Assembly (NCBI GenBank): GCA_045124255.1
Contig: JBGVLM010000067.1
Location: forward strand, 1-64,000
Reading direction: 5' to 3'
DNA from: Eshraghiella sp045124255
GTDB taxonomy: Bacteria > Bacillota > Clostridia > Lachnospirales > Lachnospiraceae
DNA: 64,000 nt
The position numbers were made by a program, and so were the translations under genes. Under the pieces are notes generated by a model. It had not been told where the DNA came from. It made no database searches and saw only the letters and a program-made list of their open reading frames with translations. Below are positions 17,472 through 27,045 of this stretch, in pieces (the stretch's first letter is position 1; each line of letters starts with the position of its first letter).

Positions 17472-17870
17472 ATGATTTGTGTTTCTATTTCCAATGAACC
17501 GATTGTTCAGTTTATATCGGTTACACTGATATTTGCATTTGTACTTGCGATTACATATTTTACAACACGATGGATAGGGTCTTATCAGAAGAAGCAGATG
17601 AGCTATGGCAATATCAAGGTTATTGAGAGTTTTAGGCTGTCGGGAAATAAGATCCTTGAAATCGTTAAAACGGGGGATAAGTGTTTTTTAATTGCAGTTT
17701 GCAAGGATACGGTAACGTTGCTCGGAGAGATTGATGAGAGCACATTGGAATTGAAGAAGGACAATAGTAAGCCAGAATCATTTGGTACGGTGTTTAGCAG
17801 ATTCAAACTACAACATAAGGATGATACAGATAATGAACAAGAGAAAGAAAATTCTTTCGAAAATAACTAA
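17472..17870 (+). CDS. fliO: Flagellar export gate protein FliO
   Basis: FliO assists assembly of the FliP ring. The 132-residue product has one membrane segment near the N-terminus (about 8-30) and a small FliO/FliZ-type cytoplasmic domain containing NIKVIESFRLSGNKILEIVK. The ATG at 17472 follows cheY's stop by one base; a TTG at 17463 is an alternative. Its end overlaps the start of fliP. Confidence 0.82.
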   Translation: MICVSISNEPIVQFISVTLIFAFVLAITYFTTRWIGSYQKKQMSYGNIKVIESFRLSGNKILEIVKTGDKCFLIAVCKDTVTLLGEIDESTLELKKDNSKPESFGTVFSRFKLQHKDDTDNEQEKENSFENN

Positions 17871-18651
17871 GATTGTTTCGGTGTGTTTATTGGTAATCGT
17901 TTTTGCGGTGATTCTTCCGTCAAAGTCATATGCAGGAGAACTTTTGGACGGGGAGACTACAACAATTGCAGAAACTGATTCCGATGACACATTAACAATT
18001 GGTATTTCAGCCGGAGATGGAAGTGACTTGGCAAGCGTATTGCAGATACTATTGGTATTGACTGTAATTGCCCTGGCACCTTCCATTCTTATTATGCTTA
18101 CATCTTTTACAAGAATTATTATTGTAATGCATTTTACGAGAGCGGCACTTGGAACACAGTCGGCACCACCTAACCAGGTGCTTGTCGGACTTTCTCTGTT
18201 TCTGACATTTTTTATTATGGCTCCGACCTTTTCACAGGTATACACACAGGCGATTCAGCCGTTGTCCAATAATGAAATTTCGGCAGAGGAGGCGTATGAA
18301 AGAGGTATAGAGCCTATAAGGGAGTTCATGTTTGAACAGACCAATACTAAGGATATCAAGATGTTCCTTGAAATTGCAGATATACATGAAGTATCGGACT
18401 ATGACGATATTCCGACACATGTATTAATTCCAAGCTTTATTGTTAGTGAGCTTAGAACGGCATTTATAATAGGATTTTTGATATATATTCCATTTATAGT
18501 AATAGATATGGTGGTGTCATCGGCACTTATGTCAATGGGTATGATGATGCTGCCGCCGACCACGATTTCCATGCCTTTCAAGATTCTGCTGTTTGTTATG
18601 GCAGATGGTTGGAATCTGATTATCGGTAATCTGGTCAAAACCTTTTACTGA
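17833..18651 (+). CDS. fliP: Flagellar export gate protein FliP
   Basis: FliP is the core subunit of the export gate pore. The 272-residue product starts with a basic, hydrophobic signal peptide (residues 1 to about 34), as FliP usually does. It then carries the family motifs LTSFTRIIIVMHFTRAALGT, APPNQVLVGLSLFLTFF and LPPTTISMPFKILLFVMADGW. The ATG at 17833 is preferred over upstream TTG and ATG codons. The gene then overlaps fliO by 38 bases. Confidence 0.93.
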   Translation: MNKRKKILSKITKIVSVCLLVIVFAVILPSKSYAGELLDGETTTIAETDSDDTLTIGISAGDGSDLASVLQILLVLTVIALAPSILIMLTSFTRIIIVMHFTRAALGTQSAPPNQVLVGLSLFLTFFIMAPTFSQVYTQAIQPLSNNEISAEEAYERGIEPIREFMFEQTNTKDIKMFLEIADIHEVSDYDDIPTHVLIPSFIVSELRTAFIIGFLIYIPFIVIDMVVSSALMSMGMMMLPPTTISMPFKILLFVMADGWNLIIGNLVKTFY

Positions 18652-18693
18652 CAAAGTTAATATTAGATTTTTTGCGGAAGGAGTTGAACAATT

Positions 18694-18963
18694 ATGACAG
18701 AACAACAGGTTATTGATGTTACAAGAGATGCTGTATTTCTTATAATTGAGTGTTCAGCTCCTTTGCTGCTTATTTCGCTGATAGTTGGATTAATAATCAG
18801 TATTTTTCAGACGATTACATCTATTCAGGAGCAGACACTTACATTTGTTCCTAAAATTGTTGCGGTGTTTTTTGGAGTTATGATTTTTGGCTCATGGATG
18901 GCGGGTAAGATTACCGGATTTATGACAGAGCTTTGGTCTAATTTCAATAATTATATCAAGTGA
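18694..18963 (+). CDS. fliQ: Flagellar export gate protein FliQ
   Basis: FliQ is the small export-gate subunit with two membrane hairpins. The 89-residue product has segments at about 15-40 and 55-77 separated by the conserved SIFQTITSIQEQTLTFVPKI. Size and order (fliP-fliQ-fliR) fit the family. Confidence 0.95.
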   Translation: MTEQQVIDVTRDAVFLIIECSAPLLLISLIVGLIISIFQTITSIQEQTLTFVPKIVAVFFGVMIFGSWMAGKITGFMTELWSNFNNYIK

Positions 18964-18991
18964 CTTATTTTAATTAAGTGTAGGTATCAGG

Positions 18992-19768
18992 ATGTTTAGT
19001 TATGAAATAGCATTGGAGTATTGGGAAGTATTTTTGCTTATATTGGTACGTATTGCGAGTTTCACGAGTACGGCACCTTTTTTTAATATGTCAAATACTC
19101 CGCAGAGAATTAAATTAGGACTGGCTTTTTTTATCTCAGTACTGGTTTTTACGGTTATTCCGGAGAGAGAGGTTGTATATGACGGAATTATGGAGTATGC
19201 AATGCTTGTCATTAAGGAAAGCGTGGTAGGACTTCTGTTGGGCTGGGTATGCAATATATGTGTCCAGACAATTACCTTTGCAGGTCATATTATTGATTTG
19301 GAAATCGGATTGTCTATGGCGACAACCTATGACCCGACTCTTATGCAGCAGGTTAGTATTTCCGGTAACCTTTATTATCATGTGACATTTCTTTTGCTGA
19401 TGGTGTCAGGCATGTATCAGTTCCTGATATCTGCAATTGTTGATACATATACAATTGTGCCGCTGGGCTCATTTTCAGTTAATCTGTCACTGTATGATTC
19501 GGTGCTGGGTGTGGCCACTGAATATTTTGTTGTCGGCTTTAGAATTGCACTGCCGATATTTGTTGTGTCGATGCTTGCCAATGCGATTCTTGGTATCCTT
19601 ACCAAGGTAGCACCGCAGCTTAATATGTTTGCGGTAGGTATTCAGATGAAGCTGTTGGTCGGACTTGCAGTCATGCTTGTTACAACATCGCTGCTTCCGT
19701 ATATTTCCACATATATTATGAATATGATGGAAACAGCTGTTAAGACGATTGCAGGAGGACTGACATGA
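18992..19768 (+). CDS. fliR: Flagellar export gate protein FliR
   Basis: FliR completes the FliPQR gate. The 258-residue integral membrane protein has about six hydrophobic segments and the family segments RIASFTSTAPFFN and LLGWVCNICVQTITFAGHII. It overlaps flhB by four bases (ATGA), suggesting coupled translation. Confidence 0.95.
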   Translation: MFSYEIALEYWEVFLLILVRIASFTSTAPFFNMSNTPQRIKLGLAFFISVLVFTVIPEREVVYDGIMEYAMLVIKESVVGLLLGWVCNICVQTITFAGHIIDLEIGLSMATTYDPTLMQQVSISGNLYYHVTFLLLMVSGMYQFLISAIVDTYTIVPLGSFSVNLSLYDSVLGVATEYFVVGFRIALPIFVVSMLANAILGILTKVAPQLNMFAVGIQMKLLVGLAVMLVTTSLLPYISTYIMNMMETAVKTIAGGLT

Positions 19769-20877
19769 TAGAATATAATCTGCAGTTCTTTGCGAAGGAC
19801 GGTCCCGGCGGAGAGAAGACGGAGCCTGCCACAGCCAAGAAATTAAAAGAAGCCAGGGAAAAAGGACAGGTTGCAAAGAGCCAGGATTTAAGCGGTGCAA
19901 TAATACTGCTTGCTTATTTTGTTCTTTTAAAGGTTTACATTGGTTATTTGGGCGGAGAACTTGTAGAGATTTACGGAAAATATTTTCGCATGATTGGCGA
20001 TTTGAGCAGTACGTCATCACAATTAAATTCAATAGATGTGTACTTTAACAATATTTTCAGAACAGCAGTACTTGATTTGCTGATTCTGATTTTTCCGTTC
20101 CTGCTTCTCGGAGTGGTGGTCGCATTTATTGCTGACATAATTCAGGTTAAATGGAAACCTACACTTAAGACAATGGAGCCTAAGCCGGATAAATTTAATC
20201 CGATTAACGGCGTTAAGAGAATTTTTTCCGTAAAAACATTGATTAAGCTGTTAAAGAGCATTCTTATTATTGCCGTATGCGCTATTGTGGCATATAATAA
20301 GCTGAAGAAGGAAATAGGATTTTTATTTAATGTCTATGATATCAGTCTTAATTCGGTTGTCGCCAAGACCGGCGAACTGATTATTGATTTAGGCTTAAAT
20401 ATCTGTATTATATATTTAGTTGTCGGTGTTGCAGACTACGTCTTTGAGAAATTTAAGTTTAATGAAGAGATGAAGATGACCAAACAGGAGGTCAAGGATG
20501 AATGGAAGAACACCGAAGGAAGTCCTGAGATTAAGGGCAAACAGAGAAGAAGGATGCAGGAGGCGTCAAGAAGACGTATGATGCAGGCAATTCCGCAGGC
20601 GGACGTTGTTATTACGAACCCTACGCATTTTGCCGTAGCACTTCAGTATGAACCTAATTCAGGCAGGGCACCTGTCGTGGTTGCCAAGGGTGAGGATTAT
20701 CTTGCCCAGAAGATTAAAGAGGTAGCAAGAGAGAATGATGTTGAGATTGTGGAGAACAAGCCTCTTGCACGAATGCTTTACTACAATGTAGAGCTTGGAA
20801 TGGAAATTCCTTCTGAATTATATCAGGCAGTTGCCGAGGTGCTTGCTTTCGTATGGAAGCTTAAGAATAAAATATAA
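19765..20877 (+). CDS. flhB: Flagellar export switch protein FlhB
   Basis: FlhB loops around the gate and, after self-cleavage, switches export specificity together with FliK. The 370-residue product has the GGEKTEPATAKKLKEAREKG N-terminus, four membrane segments, and the autocleavage motif NPTH at 285-288. Cleavage occurs between Asn and Pro. Length and motif are complete. Confidence 0.97.
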   Translation: MIEYNLQFFAKDGPGGEKTEPATAKKLKEAREKGQVAKSQDLSGAIILLAYFVLLKVYIGYLGGELVEIYGKYFRMIGDLSSTSSQLNSIDVYFNNIFRTAVLDLLILIFPFLLLGVVVAFIADIIQVKWKPTLKTMEPKPDKFNPINGVKRIFSVKTLIKLLKSILIIAVCAIVAYNKLKKEIGFLFNVYDISLNSVVAKTGELIIDLGLNICIIYLVVGVADYVFEKFKFNEEMKMTKQEVKDEWKNTEGSPEIKGKQRRRMQEASRRRMMQAIPQADVVITNPTHFAVALQYEPNSGRAPVVVAKGEDYLAQKIKEVARENDVEIVENKPLARMLYYNVELGMEIPSELYQAVAEVLAFVWKLKNKI

Positions 20878-20918
20878 TTCAGATAATATTATAAATTTGC
20901 AGAAGGAGGAAACAGGAT

Positions 20919-22955
20919 ATGAAACTCAAAAAGACGGATTTATTTGTCGGTGCTTATCTTATGGCGGCAATTATTTTCCTTATTATCCCTGTTCCATCCG
21001 CACTTCTTGATGTAATGCTTGCACTTAACATAGCAATTGCATTGATTATTCTTTTTACGGCGTTGTATTCCAAGGATGTACTGGAAATGCAGTCATTCCC
21101 GACAATGCTTTTGTTTACAACCATATTCCGAATTTCACTTAACGTATCATCCACCAAACTTATTCTTAAATATGGTGATGCAGGTAAGGTTGTAGCGACT
21201 TTTGGAAGCTTTGTAGGCGGCAATAATCTTGTAATTGGTTTTATTGTATTTATTATTCTTCTGATTGTTCAGTTCATTGTTATCAACAAGGGTTCTGAAC
21301 GTGTATCAGAGGTAACAGCGAGATTTACACTTGATGCGATGCCTGGTAAACAGATGGCGATTGACGCCGATTTGAATACCGGTGCGATAACCGATAAAGA
21401 AGCAATCGAAAGAAGAAATAAAATTCAGCAGGAAGCATCATTCTTTGGAGCAATGGATGGTGCTACTAAGTATGTAAAGGGAGATGCAACTGCCGGACTT
21501 ATTATTACCGTTATTAACCTTGTTGGTGGTTTGATAATGGGTATTGTATATATGGGAATGGATGCAATGGAGGTTTTAAGCCATTTTGCACTTCTTACCA
21601 TTGGTGACGGTCTGGTAAGCCAGATTCCTTCACTCCTTATATCACTTTCAACAGGTATTATCGTAACGAAGGCTTCCAAAGATGTTGAGCTTCCGGACGA
21701 GCTCGTTTTGGAACTGTTCTCTGCACCTAAGGTACTCAAGATTGTTGGTGTAATTTTGATAATTCTCGGTATAATTGCGTTGCCTTGGTATGTTTTTGTT
21801 CCGTTTGGCATTGGTTTGTTTGCTTTGGGAATTGTTATGGAGAAGGGTGCCGGAATTTCTGCTGTGGAGGCAGAGGCGGAGGCTGAGGATGTCAGTGCAC
21901 AGGAAATCCGGAAGCCGGAGAATGTTGTGTCACTGCTTCAGGTTGACCCTATTGAGTTAGAGTTCGGTTATGGAATTATTCCTTTGGCAGATGTTAATCA
22001 GGGCGGCGATTTGTTAGACCGAGTTGTTATGATTCGTAGACAGGTAGCACTTGAGCTTGGTACGGTTGTGCCGATTATCCGTCTCAGAGATAATATCCAG
22101 TTAAATCCTAATCAGTATATTATAAAGATTAAAGGTATCCAGGTCAGCGAGGGTGAGATTCTGTTCGACCATTATATGGCTATGAATCCGGGCTTTGTAG
22201 AAGAGGAGATTACAGGTATTCCTACTTTTGAACCATCCTTCCATCTTCCTGCAATCTGGATTACGGAAAATCAGAGAGAACGTGCGGAATCACTTGGTTA
22301 TACGGTTGTTGACCCGCCTTCAATTATTGCTACACATCTGACAGAGGTAATAAAGGCTCATATTGCAGAGCTTCTTACACGTCAGGATGTGCAGAACCTT
22401 ATCAACAATATCAAGGAGAACAATCCTACACTTGTGGAAGAGCTTGTTCCAAAGCTTATGGGTGTCGGCGAAATACAGAAGGTATTGCAGAATCTTTTGG
22501 AGGAAGGAATTTCAATCAGAGATTTGCTTACAATTTTTGAGACACTTGCGGACCATGCGGCGACTACAAGGGACCCGGATATTTTAACAGAATATGTAAG
22601 ACAGAGTCTCAGAAGAGCAATTTCAAACAAATTCTTTACACCTCTTGATACAACCAGTGTTGTTACACTTGATCCTACATTGGAGCAGGAGATTATGGGC
22701 GCTGTTAAGCAGACGGAGCAGGGTGGATATATTAACCTTCCGCCTGACAGGATAAAGAGAATTATGAATTCCGTTGAAACAGAGGTTAATAAGCTTGAGG
22801 AAATGGGTAAGACACCTATAGTTATTACTTCACCAATTGTACGAGCATATTTTAAAAAGCTTACAGCGGATTATTTTAAGGACTTAATAGTTGTTTCATA
22901 CAACGAGGTTGAGAATAATGTAGAATTACAGTCAGTTGGGATGGTGACGGCATAA
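20919..22955 (+). CDS. flhA: Flagellar export apparatus protein FlhA
   Basis: FlhA forms the nonameric cytoplasmic ring that receives export substrates. The 678-residue product has about eight N-terminal membrane segments and the FHIPEP-type loop (AMPGKQMAIDADLNTGAI). A soluble C-terminal four-subdomain region from about residue 330 follows. The gene starts with an aaggagg site and is followed after one base by flhF. Confidence 0.97.
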   Translation: MKLKKTDLFVGAYLMAAIIFLIIPVPSALLDVMLALNIAIALIILFTALYSKDVLEMQSFPTMLLFTTIFRISLNVSSTKLILKYGDAGKVVATFGSFVGGNNLVIGFIVFIILLIVQFIVINKGSERVSEVTARFTLDAMPGKQMAIDADLNTGAITDKEAIERRNKIQQEASFFGAMDGATKYVKGDATAGLIITVINLVGGLIMGIVYMGMDAMEVLSHFALLTIGDGLVSQIPSLLISLSTGIIVTKASKDVELPDELVLELFSAPKVLKIVGVILIILGIIALPWYVFVPFGIGLFALGIVMEKGAGISAVEAEAEAEDVSAQEIRKPENVVSLLQVDPIELEFGYGIIPLADVNQGGDLLDRVVMIRRQVALELGTVVPIIRLRDNIQLNPNQYIIKIKGIQVSEGEILFDHYMAMNPGFVEEEITGIPTFEPSFHLPAIWITENQRERAESLGYTVVDPPSIIATHLTEVIKAHIAELLTRQDVQNLINNIKENNPTLVEELVPKLMGVGEIQKVLQNLLEEGISIRDLLTIFETLADHAATTRDPDILTEYVRQSLRRAISNKFFTPLDTTSVVTLDPTLEQEIMGAVKQTEQGGYINLPPDRIKRIMNSVETEVNKLEEMGKTPIVITSPIVRAYFKKLTADYFKDLIVVSYNEVENNVELQSVGMVTA

Positions 22956-22956
22956 A

Positions 22957-24156
22957 ATGATAGTTAAGAAATATACAGGAAGCAATGAAACGGAAGCTGT
23001 TATGAAAGCCAAGGATGACCTTGGCTCAAATGCAGTTGTATTAAATGTTAAGATGATGAAACACAGGGGCTTTGCAAGAATTTTTAAGAAGGATTATGTT
23101 GAAATTACTGCTGCACTTGAGGAGAAGGAGTTTGCACAGACGGTAAACAGCAAGAAACCATCCTTTGAAGCAGTTGCAAATGACGCTCTTGTGAATGCCT
23201 CAAAGCATGAAAGCAAGTCCTCTGAGAAGCTTGCTTCACGTAAGACAGAGGTTATAGAGGAGAAGCTTGACAGTATTCATAATATGATTCGCAACCAGAT
23301 GAAGGAAGAGGAGAAGCCTTCAGTGGAGGACAGGAATAAGCCTGTTAACAGTGTGAATTATAAGTCGCTCAAGCTTATTTATAATAAGCTTCTTGAAAAT
23401 GAAGTTGATGAGAAATATGCCAATGCAATTATCAATGATATTGAGAGCTCTTTGAAGAAGGAGTCCAATCTTGACAGTATTCTTGCTTCTGTTTATCAGA
23501 AAATTGTGCTTAAGCTTGGAGAGCCTGCTGCAATTGAGGATAATGACCGCAAGAAGGTTGTTTTCTTTATCGGACCTACCGGTGTAGGTAAGACAACAAC
23601 AATTGCTAAGCTTGCGTCGGATTTCAAACTCAATCATAATAAAACAATTGCAATGATAACGGCGGATACCTATAGAATTGCAGCTGTTGAGCAGCTTAAT
23701 ACCTATGCAAATATTCTTGATGTTCCTGTTAATGTTGTATATACTCCGTCAGAAATAGTTGCAAATGTCAGGGCACTTATGCACCATGATATGGTATTTA
23801 TTGATACTGCCGGACGTTCGCATAAGAACGTTGAGCAGAGAGAAGAGATTATTGAGATGATTAACCTCGTTAAACAGGCGGGGCTTGGGGTTGACATTGA
23901 AATTTTCCTTGTTCTCAGCGTTACAACCAAATATAAGGATTTGGTTGCGATTGTCAATGCTTTTAAGGAACTGGAGGATAAGAAACTTCTGTTTACCAAG
24001 CTTGATGAGACAAGTGCTTTAGGAAATGTTTTAAATATAAGATGGTACACGGATGCACCATTATCATATACAACCTACGGACAGAATGTTCCGGATGATA
24101 TTGAGAAGGTAGATGTACAGAAGCTTGCTAAGCATTTACTGGGTGGAGAAAGCTGA
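22957..24156 (+). CDS. flhF: Signal-recognition-particle-like GTPase FlhF
   Basis: FlhF is an SRP-family GTPase that sets the place and number of flagella. The 399-residue product has a basic N-domain, an acidic low-complexity linker, a helical N-domain at about 135-195 and the G domain with GPTGVGKTT at 206-214. DTYRIAAVEQL, DTAGRS and TKLDE follow. It is next to its activator FlhG. Confidence 0.95.
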   Translation: MIVKKYTGSNETEAVMKAKDDLGSNAVVLNVKMMKHRGFARIFKKDYVEITAALEEKEFAQTVNSKKPSFEAVANDALVNASKHESKSSEKLASRKTEVIEEKLDSIHNMIRNQMKEEEKPSVEDRNKPVNSVNYKSLKLIYNKLLENEVDEKYANAIINDIESSLKKESNLDSILASVYQKIVLKLGEPAAIEDNDRKKVVFFIGPTGVGKTTTIAKLASDFKLNHNKTIAMITADTYRIAAVEQLNTYANILDVPVNVVYTPSEIVANVRALMHHDMVFIDTAGRSHKNVEQREEIIEMINLVKQAGLGVDIEIFLVLSVTTKYKDLVAIVNAFKELEDKKLLFTKLDETSALGNVLNIRWYTDAPLSYTTYGQNVPDDIEKVDVQKLAKHLLGGES

Positions 24157-24199
24157 TTTTAAGCAAACACACGAAACCAAATGGATTTGGAGGGACAAT

Positions 24200-25087
24200 A
24201 TGGACCAGGCGGCAAAATTACGTGCAATGATAAAACAGCAGAATCAGGTTAATTTAAGCAATGGCAGTGCCAGAGTCATTACTGTTACAAGCGGTAAGGG
24301 CGGCGTCGGCAAATCAAGCCTGTCTATTAATCTGGCACTGCAATTCAGAAACCAGGGCAAGAGAGTCATAATATTGGATGCGGATTTCGGACTTGCCAAT
24401 ATTGAGGTAATGTTTGGTGTAATTCCAAAATATACTTTGGCGGATTTGATGTTCAAAGGAAGAGAGATAAAGGAGATAATAAGTGAGGGACCTAATGGTG
24501 TACAGTTTATCTCCGGCGGTTCAGGAATTGCCAAACTCGATAATCTGGATAAAGAGCAGATTAAAAAAATATTATATAAATTAAATGAATTAGAGGATTA
24601 TGCGGATGTGATTATTGTAGACACCGGAGCAGGAATAGCACCAAGCGTTCTTGAATTTGTTGTTGCAAGTCCTGAGGTATTGCTTGTAACAACTCCTGAA
24701 CCTACATCAATTACGGATTCGTATGCACTGTTAAAGGCACTGGCAATGCACGCCGCATACGACAAGGAACATACTAAGGTTATGCTTGTAACCAATAAGG
24801 TTGAGAATGTAGCTGAAAGCCACAGCATTTATGAGAAACTTTGTTCCGTAGTGGACAGATTCCTGGATGTAAAGCTGGAATATCTCGGTGCTGTTCCGCA
24901 GGATCCTTTTATTACGAAGGCCATTATGAAGCAGAAGCCTGTATCACTTGCATATCCGAATGCAAATGCGTCAAAGGCTTTTCAGGCAATGGAGGTTAAG
25001 CTTGATGGCGGAGAACCTCAGACTGAACCGGAGCGTAAGGGAGTTGCAGGCTTTTTCAGTAATATTTTCGGGCGTAACAGAAAATAG
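24200..25087 (+). CDS. flhG: MinD-like ATPase FlhG (YlxH)
   Basis: FlhG is a MinD/ParA-type ATPase that controls flagellar number and stimulates FlhF. The 295-residue product begins DQAAKLRAMI, the FlhF-activating N-terminal motif. It then has the deviant Walker A SGKGGVGKSSLSINLAL and the switch motif DADFGLANIEVMFG. The ATG at 24200 with ggaggg at 24189-24194 is chosen over a longer frame overlapping flhF. The C-terminus ends in a short amphipathic, basic stretch that could be a membrane-targeting helix. Confidence 0.94.
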   Translation: MDQAAKLRAMIKQQNQVNLSNGSARVITVTSGKGGVGKSSLSINLALQFRNQGKRVIILDADFGLANIEVMFGVIPKYTLADLMFKGREIKEIISEGPNGVQFISGGSGIAKLDNLDKEQIKKILYKLNELEDYADVIIVDTGAGIAPSVLEFVVASPEVLLVTTPEPTSITDSYALLKALAMHAAYDKEHTKVMLVTNKVENVAESHSIYEKLCSVVDRFLDVKLEYLGAVPQDPFITKAIMKQKPVSLAYPNANASKAFQAMEVKLDGGEPQTEPERKGVAGFFSNIFGRNRK

Positions 25088-25105
25088 TCATATGGTGGAG
25101 GTTTT

Positions 25106-25837
25106 ATGGGAAACAGATTATTAGCAGCAGGAGATAAGGTTGAATTTCGTGATTCCATCTCAAAGGAAGATTTGAATCTTGGAATTAAGCCTAAGGTTTA
25201 CGTTAGTAAAATATATGATTTTACCGATGAAGGTTATATCAATGTTGCCATGCCTATTTCAAGGGGTAAGCTTGTCCCATTGGAAAGAGGAAAGGTTTTT
25301 GATGTGTTTTTTTATACATCAAAAGGAATTTATCAGTGCAGGGCTAAGATAATGAACCGCAGCAAGGCAGATAATCTGTATTCTCTTGAAATAATGCTTA
25401 CAACAGAATTGCAGAAATTTCAGAGAAGACAGTATTTCAGACTTGAAAAGACACTGCCAATATACTATGCGGAGCTTACGGAGGAGGATTATCTTCTTAT
25501 TCTTGAAACACATCAGTTCCCTGAGGGTATGAAGAATATTAATCTGTTCAGTCAGGCTAATACACTTGACATCAGCGGGGGCGGAATGCGTTTTGTAGGA
25601 AGAACACAGATTGAACAGGGTAAGAAAGTGCTGGTTATGTTTGATATTGACGAGCATGGAAGGCCTGTTAAATACCGTCTGCCTGCAACGGTAATCCTTT
25701 CATTTGGCGTACGCGGCAAAGCAGGAACGTTTGAACACAGAATAGAATTTGAGAATATTACCAGGGAATACAGGGAACTGTTAATAAGGTATATTTTTGA
25801 AGAAGAGAGAAAAAAACGGCATGTAGATATATTATAG
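25106..25837 (+). CDS. c-di-GMP-binding flagellar brake protein (YcgR/PilZ)
   Basis: The 243-residue protein has an N-terminal YcgR-type domain (about 10-95). A PilZ domain follows, with the c-di-GMP motifs RRQYFRL (RxxxR) at about 111-117 and DISGGGMRF (D/NxSxxG) at about 155-163. Proteins of this build slow the motor when c-di-GMP rises by binding MotA or FliG. In Bacillus cheB follows flhG directly; here this gene lies between them. The receptor function is well supported, the target is inferred. Confidence 0.88.
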   Translation: MGNRLLAAGDKVEFRDSISKEDLNLGIKPKVYVSKIYDFTDEGYINVAMPISRGKLVPLERGKVFDVFFYTSKGIYQCRAKIMNRSKADNLYSLEIMLTTELQKFQRRQYFRLEKTLPIYYAELTEEDYLLILETHQFPEGMKNINLFSQANTLDISGGGMRFVGRTQIEQGKKVLVMFDIDEHGRPVKYRLPATVILSFGVRGKAGTFEHRIEFENITREYRELLIRYIFEEERKKRHVDIL

Positions 25838-25896
25838 ATTATATTTTTAACCGTTTTTGAATTTTTAGCATATTTTATTGCATGAAAGGGACAAAA

Positions 25897-27045
25897 ATGG
25901 GAAGAAAATTTTTGGTTATTGATGACTCTGCACTTATGAGAAGGGTTATATCTGATATAATCAAGGAGAATAGTGAATATGATGTATTGGACATTGCGTG
26001 CAATGGACTTGAAGGACTGGATATGATTCTTAAACGTCCCGGATATTATGATTTGATTCTTCTGGATATTAATATGCCGAAGATGAGCGGTCTGGAGATG
26101 TTGGAGGCACTTTCACACAAGCGGTTGAGAGAAACCGTGGTTGTTGTAAGTACAGTTGCCAAGGAAGGTGCTAAGGAGGCAATCAGGGCATTGGAATTAG
26201 GTGCCGTTGATTTCCTTACCAAGCCGGAGAATTTCCTCGATGTTAAGGGTGACGGCTTCAGAGAGAATCTGCTGGAACTTATAGAAATGGCATGCAGTTC
26301 TGATTTTGACAGGGGCAGACTTATGGATATGTCCGATATCAGAACAGAAGATAATGTTCATATTAAAACGAACTGTCAGGAATCTGATAATAAGACAGAT
26401 TTTACTTTTCCTGTCAGGGATAAGACTTTTTCAGAAGCCGGTTCATCTAAGGGTTCGGCTGCCGGTTCGAAGCTTGTGGCACTTGCCTGTTCAACAGGCG
26501 GTCCGAAATCGCTTCAGCAGGTAATTCCGTATCTTCCGGCAGAGCTTGATGCACCGGTCGTTTTGGTACAGCATATGCCAAAGGGCTTTACAGCATCACT
26601 TGCAGCCAGACTTGACACAATAAGCCCAATCAGGGTACATGAGGCTAAGGATGGCGAGCTTATTGAAAAAGGACATGTATATATTGCACCGGGCGGAATG
26701 CATATTAAGGTGGAGCGAAACGGCTCAAAATACTTTATCCGGTATGAGGATATTCCACCGATTGACGGGCTTAAGCCATGTGCCAATATAATGTATAAGT
26801 CTCTGATTTCATCTGATTTTGATGAGATTACCTGTGTTGTTCTTACCGGAATGGGTGCGGACGGCACGGCAGGTATCAAAGCACTTAAGGAATCAGGACA
26901 TAATATTCACGTTATAGGACAGGATGCAGATTCCTGTGTTGTATATGGTATGCCGAGAGCACTGGCTCAGGCAGGACTTACTGATGAGGTAGTACCACTT
27001 AACAAAATCGCAGAAAGAATTATTAAGAACGTGGGGGTATCGTAA
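25897..27045 (+). CDS. cheB: Chemotaxis protein-glutamate methylesterase CheB
   Basis: CheB removes methyl groups from, and deamidates, chemoreceptors when phosphorylated. The 382-residue protein has an N-terminal receiver domain (phosphorylation site D57), a linker of about 60 polar residues, and a C-terminal methylesterase domain with catalytic S199, H226 and D322. The ATG at 25897 is preferred over 25882 because of aaaggg at 25885-25890. cheA begins directly after the stop. No cheR lies in this window. Confidence 0.95.
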   Translation: MGRKFLVIDDSALMRRVISDIIKENSEYDVLDIACNGLEGLDMILKRPGYYDLILLDINMPKMSGLEMLEALSHKRLRETVVVVSTVAKEGAKEAIRALELGAVDFLTKPENFLDVKGDGFRENLLELIEMACSSDFDRGRLMDMSDIRTEDNVHIKTNCQESDNKTDFTFPVRDKTFSEAGSSKGSAAGSKLVALACSTGGPKSLQQVIPYLPAELDAPVVLVQHMPKGFTASLAARLDTISPIRVHEAKDGELIEKGHVYIAPGGMHIKVERNGSKYFIRYEDIPPIDGLKPCANIMYKSLISSDFDEITCVVLTGMGADGTAGIKALKESGHNIHVIGQDADSCVVYGMPRALAQAGLTDEVVPLNKIAERIIKNVGVS

